Notes under the pieces: generated by a model
Told to the model about the DNA's origin: nothing
Databases searched by the model: none
What the model saw: only the letters and a program-made list of their open reading frames with translations
Position numbers and translations under genes: made by a program
Shown: in pieces, positions 60,334 through 64,000 of the stretch
Numbering within the stretch: position 1 is the stretch's first letter
Layout of the letters: every line of letters starts with the position of its first letter
Source: Carnegiea gigantea
Lineage: Eukaryota; Streptophyta; Magnoliopsida; Caryophyllales; Cactaceae
Direction: 5' to 3'
DNA length: 64,000 bases
Assembly (NCBI GenBank): GCA_029747015.1
Contig: JAKOGI010000110.1
Coordinates: 527,233 to 591,232 of the forward strand

Positions 60334-60983
60334 TGATGAACAAGAGTGTTTGGCATGTTAGCATAGTGTATTCCCGGCAACCCCTTTGGTTTAGAGAGTG
60401 CTCATAATTACATTGAGAGTGTGATATCACTTATTTCAGTGTTGGTTGCTCACTAGCTAAGGCTTTCAGCTTCACACTTCCCAAACTGTTTGTCCCTCTC
60501 TTACCTGTACCCTTAGCCCCGTCTCAACCTTGCAAAGTCCTCTTGATTGTGGTTGTGCATTTTGCATTTTAGCGGTGGAGAATTGAGAATCCTACCAAGC
60601 CTATGGTAGATTGTTGTAGTGGAAGAGGGTTGAGTGAACCACTTTACATCCAAACACATGCGAGGGAGTGCACATACTTATCCCTTCTATGAGAGTCACT
60701 ACCACGCCTTCCGACCCACTGCTTATTTGAATGCGTTTTGATTTGGGGAGGGGGGCGATATGGTTTGATGAGATGTTGATTTGGGCACGTGGTCCTCCTA
60801 ACGATTTGAAAAGATTTTGAAAACTGTGTTTATGCCTCAAACTAGCCCACCAGCTGTGCGCATCGCTGTTCGATCTGACTGATCCACTATTTGCCTTGCC
60901 TGAGGAGGCGGATAGTTGCAGGTTTTCGACTCCCTATCGCTCTATTCATGTTTCAGTCTTGCTTGGGGCCAAGCAAGCGCTAA
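59268..60983. other. Athila 3' non-coding region
   Basis: 1.7 kb without recognisable coding sequence between ORF3 and the polypurine tract. It includes C/A tracts at 59552-59576 and long A runs at 60246-60331. Long non-coding 3' regions are usual in this lineage. Confidence 0.7.
60246..60331. repeat. Poly(A) tracts
   Basis: Runs of about 18 and about 46 A are separated by GGGGACAGAAAATTTTTTTCGC. Poly-Lys and poly-Phe ORFs over them are artefacts. The true lengths are uncertain. Confidence 0.95.
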
Positions 60984-60995
60984 GTAGGGGGGAGT
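60984..60995 (+). other. Athila polypurine tract
   Basis: GTAGGGGGGAGT directly precedes the 3' LTR start TGATAAACC. This is the usual priming site for plus-strand synthesis. Confidence 0.88.
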
Positions 60996-62372
60996 TGATA
61001 AACCTCAAATTTGACCCATTTTCAACTCTAATTCTTCCCCTTTTCTCCTATAATCTTTCGACTAATCTTAGCAAAAAGGGGGGTTGAATACACTTTCTTG
61101 ACCTATTATGCGCTAAGTTGTCCTAATTCTTGATCTGCAGGTCTAAGGTTTAAAAAGTGGGAGTTTCCTGCTGGTTGTGCCAAAAATGACGCTCTGGGGT
61201 CAATTTCTGGCGTGAATGAAGCGTCGGCGAAGCCCGGGAGAACCATCTGGAGGCGCACGGCTGATTGCAGGGAGCGCACGGTCAGTTGCAGGACACGCAC
61301 GGCCGTGCCTCGTAGCCAGAAGGTGCGCACGGTTTGGCGCACGACCGTGTGCCTAAACCATGCCTACCCCCGGCACGCACGTTCCCCCGTGCGTGGGACG
61401 CACGACCGTGCGTCATTAGTTTTTGCGCGATTTAATTACTTCGCGAGGCAGTTACCTGGGGGTATTCTTTTTGGTTTTCTTTTCTCCTGCTTTTCTTTTT
61501 TTTCCCTCAAAAAGGGGGCGACTCTAGGGTTAGTTTGGATTTCAATTGGTTGTTCAGTTCAACACTTTGGTTTGGATTTAATTATTGCTTTCGGTAGATT
61601 GTTGCTACAGATTGGTACACTCTTGAACCCTTCTTTTATTCGTTGTAATTCAAGTTTCTTATTTCTTCGCATGCTATCATTATTGATTGAAGTTGAGATT
61701 AGAATTATGTTTAGCGGCTAAGTTCCTAAATCTTGGATTGGGTGTAGCCCCTATAATGTGAATTGGATATCGATTCTAGGTTTTTGTGAATTCTGCCTAA
61801 AGTATTATTGAATTCTCACTTAGCACGCCAGGTGTTCGATGAATTGCCTGAGAAGGCTTATTCATGTTCTTAAAGAGGGTTTAGGAGACTAATGAGAGTT
61901 GGGTCCTTCACCTAGAGCGGCTTTGCGAGCGATTGTAAATCTTAACATGAGAATAGTTAGGATTTCAATTGGGAATTGAGATTACTTGATCTTGTGGTTT
62001 TGTTATTCTAGTTTCATGAGAATAGATAATTAGGATAATTCAACCAGTCTGATGATCTTCGAGAGAAGGCGCAGATGCTCTTAATTGGTAATTATTCCAT
62101 TTCGATTGTTCCGCAGGCAGATTCGCATTACCTAAGTCTTCTTCCCAATGAACGTTATAGTGTGGTGAACTCCAATCCAGGACTCCTCTCATTATTTGAT
62201 ATAAACCTAATAGAATTAGAATCAGTTTACCCAAATTCACCAGACCTAGCTTAGATTAAGTGTCACAGATTGCCTCGGTGATTGAAACCAAGTTCCCTGC
62301 GGATACGACCCGTACTTGCCTCTGCTGGCTACAACCGGCACCGTGCACTTGCGGTATATTTTTAACTCAACA
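60996..62372 (+). repeat. Athila 3' LTR
   Basis: 1,377 bp from TGATAAACCTCAAATTTG to ACTCAACA. The end contains GCGGATACGACCCGTACTTG and CCGTGCACTTGCGGTATA, sequence typical of the 3' end of Athila/Tat LTRs directly before the primer site. A palindrome cluster lies within it. Confidence 0.9.
61297..61414. repeat. Palindrome cluster in the Athila LTR
   Basis: GCACGGCCGTGC (61297-61308), CACGGT...ACCGTG-type arms around 61329-61351, an 8 bp stem CACGCACG / CGTGCGTG with loop TTCCCC (61374-61395), and GACGCACGACCGTGCGTC (61397-61414, 8 bp arms around AC). They use the same GCACGG/CCGTGC vocabulary as 57010-57154 and 30589-30767. Confidence 0.93.
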
Positions 62373-63091
62373 ATTTTCTTTGGTTCAAGAAAGTCCCCTT
62401 GGAGGATCTGGAAATTTCAATCCCAAGAAAATATCTTGCAATGCCCAAGTCTTTAATGGTGAAGGCAGCATGCAAATCCCTTTTAATTTGAGCAATACTA
62501 GCAACATCATTCCCTGTAATCAGAAGATCAACCACATAAACAAGTACAAAGGTGATAAGCCCTTTCTGTAGCCTTGTGAATAGAGAGTAATCACTTTTGG
62601 ACTGCTTGAACCCTTTGGACTGTAAGAATTTTGTAAGCTCCAAATTCCATTGTCTGGGATGCTTGTTTAAGACCATCAAGTGACCTTTGAAGCTTACAAA
62701 CTTGCCCAGGCTTTGCCTTTGTATATCCTTCAGGAGGAACCATGTATACTTCTTCATCAAGATAGCCATGCAAAAAAGCATTGTTGATATCAAGTTGATG
62801 CAAAGGCCAACTCTTAGCAGTAGCAAGAGCTATAAAAATTCTAACTGTGATGAGTTTGGCCACAGGTGAAAAGGTATGTTTGTAGTCTTTGTCTTTCACC
62901 TGTTCAAACCCTCTAATTACTAATCTTGCCTTGTGTCTCTCTACAGAGCCATCTGCCTTGTATTTAGTCTTGTACACCCATTTTGATGTAAGAGCCTTTT
63001 TTCCTTGAGGGAGAGAAGTCAATATCCAAGTATGATTTTGTTCCAATGCTGTCAGTTCATGGTCCATTGCCTTCACCCAATCTGGATATAG
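62373..63091. repeat. 719 bp direct repeat flanking the Athila insertion, right unit
   Basis: Same sequence as 50362-51080, including the Asp variant SLDGLKQ, so both units come from the same copia copy and the duplication is recent. Confidence 0.93.
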
Positions 63092-64000
63092 CTTTGCTTG
63101 TGCATAGTACTTAGGTTCTGGTTGTTGTAACACATTTACTAGTGAGGACATGTAAGAGGCTGAAAGGTGTGCCAAATTTGAAAAAGTGAACAAAGGATAA
63201 GGTGTGGATGTAGAGTGAAAGCTTTGTGATTGAGAGGAAGAACTTAAGGGTAAAGAGACGGCTGGGTATTATTTATAGCATTGGTTTTGATGGCTGATTC
63301 TGGAGCTGTAATAAATGATTTAGGACACACATAGTCCTTAAGCCAGGTTGGTGGTGCTCTAACTCTAGAGGATTTTCTAGGAGGTGTCTCTACAACAAGT
63401 ACCTGCTCAGGGAGTTGTGAATCATAATAGGAAGGAGAAGAAGTATTATAGACTGAGTTAGAAGGGTCAAGATGAAGAGGAACATTATGAGTCTTTGAAG
63501 GGGAAGGTCTGGACTGAGTTTTTGGGGAGTCTGATATGAAATGAGGGGCCAAATGGGGCACAATGGAACCATTTGGGGCCTCCATACAGGGAACACTCGT
63601 ATTGCTTGAATCTTCTTTGAAGGGAAAAACGTTCGCTTTAAACCAGACATCTCTGCTGTGAAAAAATTTCTTTATTTGCAAATCATAAAGTTTATAACCT
63701 TTAAAACCAAAGGTATATCCAAGAAAAATACATTTATGTGCCATGGCCTCAAATTTGTCCATCTCCCCCACATTTGCAGCAAAACAGAGGCAGCCTGTGG
63801 TCCTCAGTATAGTGTAATCTGGTGGTTTACCATAAAGCCTCTCAAATAGGCTTTTCCAAGATAAGTTGGACATAGGCAACATGTTAATGATGTGTGTTGC
63901 AGAAAGTATACACTCACTCCAGAATGATTTGGGCAGTCCTGCATGAAACCTTATGGCTCTTACAGTGTCAAGCAAATGTCTATGCTTTCTTCTACAACTC
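62373..64000 (-). pseudogene. Copia pol, second copy, continuation to the window edge
   Basis: Minus strand: reverse transcriptase ([31 protein letters not shown]) through the linker to integrase (HIINMLPMSNLSWKS). It matches 11445-13068 of the first copy. The single-base deletion near 63260 (GAGACGG versus GAGACCGG) adds a further frame break between integrase and polymerase. It is cut by the window end. Confidence 0.92.

Larger units (their letters stand above)
51081..62372 (+). mobile_element. Athila-type Ty3/gypsy retrotransposon lacking its 5' LTR
   Basis: The interior carries the primer site at 51085, gag-protease, reverse transcriptase, RNase H, integrase, a third ORF of the Athila type, a purine tract and a complete 3' LTR (60996-62372). 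The 5' LTR that should precede 51081 is absent and copia sequence abuts instead. The end of the 3' LTR (ACTCAACA) is followed by copia sequence that starts 719 bp back. Total 11,292 bp. The retained coding frames are nearly open, with two single-A insertions. The element cannot transpose by itself without a 5' promoter LTR. Confidence 0.93.

Noticed and set aside
60012..60430. Poly-Lys and poly-Phe ORFs
   Set aside because: They arise from poly(A) tracts in the Athila 3' non-coding region.

Overview
This is nuclear DNA of a flowering plant, most likely a eudicot. The evidence is AT-rich non-coding sequence, intron-containing genes with plant relatives (a SAM50/Omp85 protein and an ABC1/UbiB-like kinase), and plant retrotransposon lineages: a Ty1/copia element with a tRNA-iMet primer site, an Athila-type Ty3/gypsy element with the TGGCGCCGTTGCCGGGG primer site, and a short gag-only element. 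I cannot place it to species. All alignments between copies were made by eye, so identities are approximate.

Only two host genes look intact: a three-exon SAM50 (19130-21809, minus) and a single-exon 168-residue protein ending in a CaaX box (38929-39435, minus). A long ABC1-type kinase locus (25167-38390, minus) still shows at least eight recognisable exons. It has a frameshift with an in-frame stop, a nonsense codon and missing exons, so I call it a pseudogene. A frameshifted CaaX-family paralogue lies at 42828-43377, with a truncated copy at 5245-5673.

The window is a mosaic of segmental duplications. Segment A (1-4311) is repeated at 26498-34686. Segment B (5245-9338) is repeated at 42960-46999. 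Segment C exists three times (4305-5000, 9341-9811, 48075-48731). In two of these places C is followed by the same copia insertion (10399-18497 and 49321 onward). The joints at 4305-4311, about 4995 and about 5245 share 5-7 bp microhomology. The copia element was already dead before duplication: its copies share two frameshifts and a mutated reverse transcriptase motif.

Later insertions decorate the copies. A 2.8 kb probable solo LTR lies inside copia gag (14790-17588). A 3.87 kb gag-only retrotransposon (28216-32080) sits in the duplicated kinase intron, and segment A preserves its empty site. An 11.3 kb Athila-type element (51081-62372) interrupts the second copia copy. It has a 3' LTR but no 5' LTR, starts essentially at its primer-binding site, and is flanked by a 719 bp direct duplication of copia sequence.

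The least expected signal is a set of short GC-rich palindromes and hairpins (GCACGG...CCGTGC type). They recur in the leader of the gag-only element and in two non-coding places of the unrelated Athila element. hAT-like and other small inverted-repeat elements, a SINE-like insertion, two tRNA-like sequences and several microsatellites fill much of the rest.
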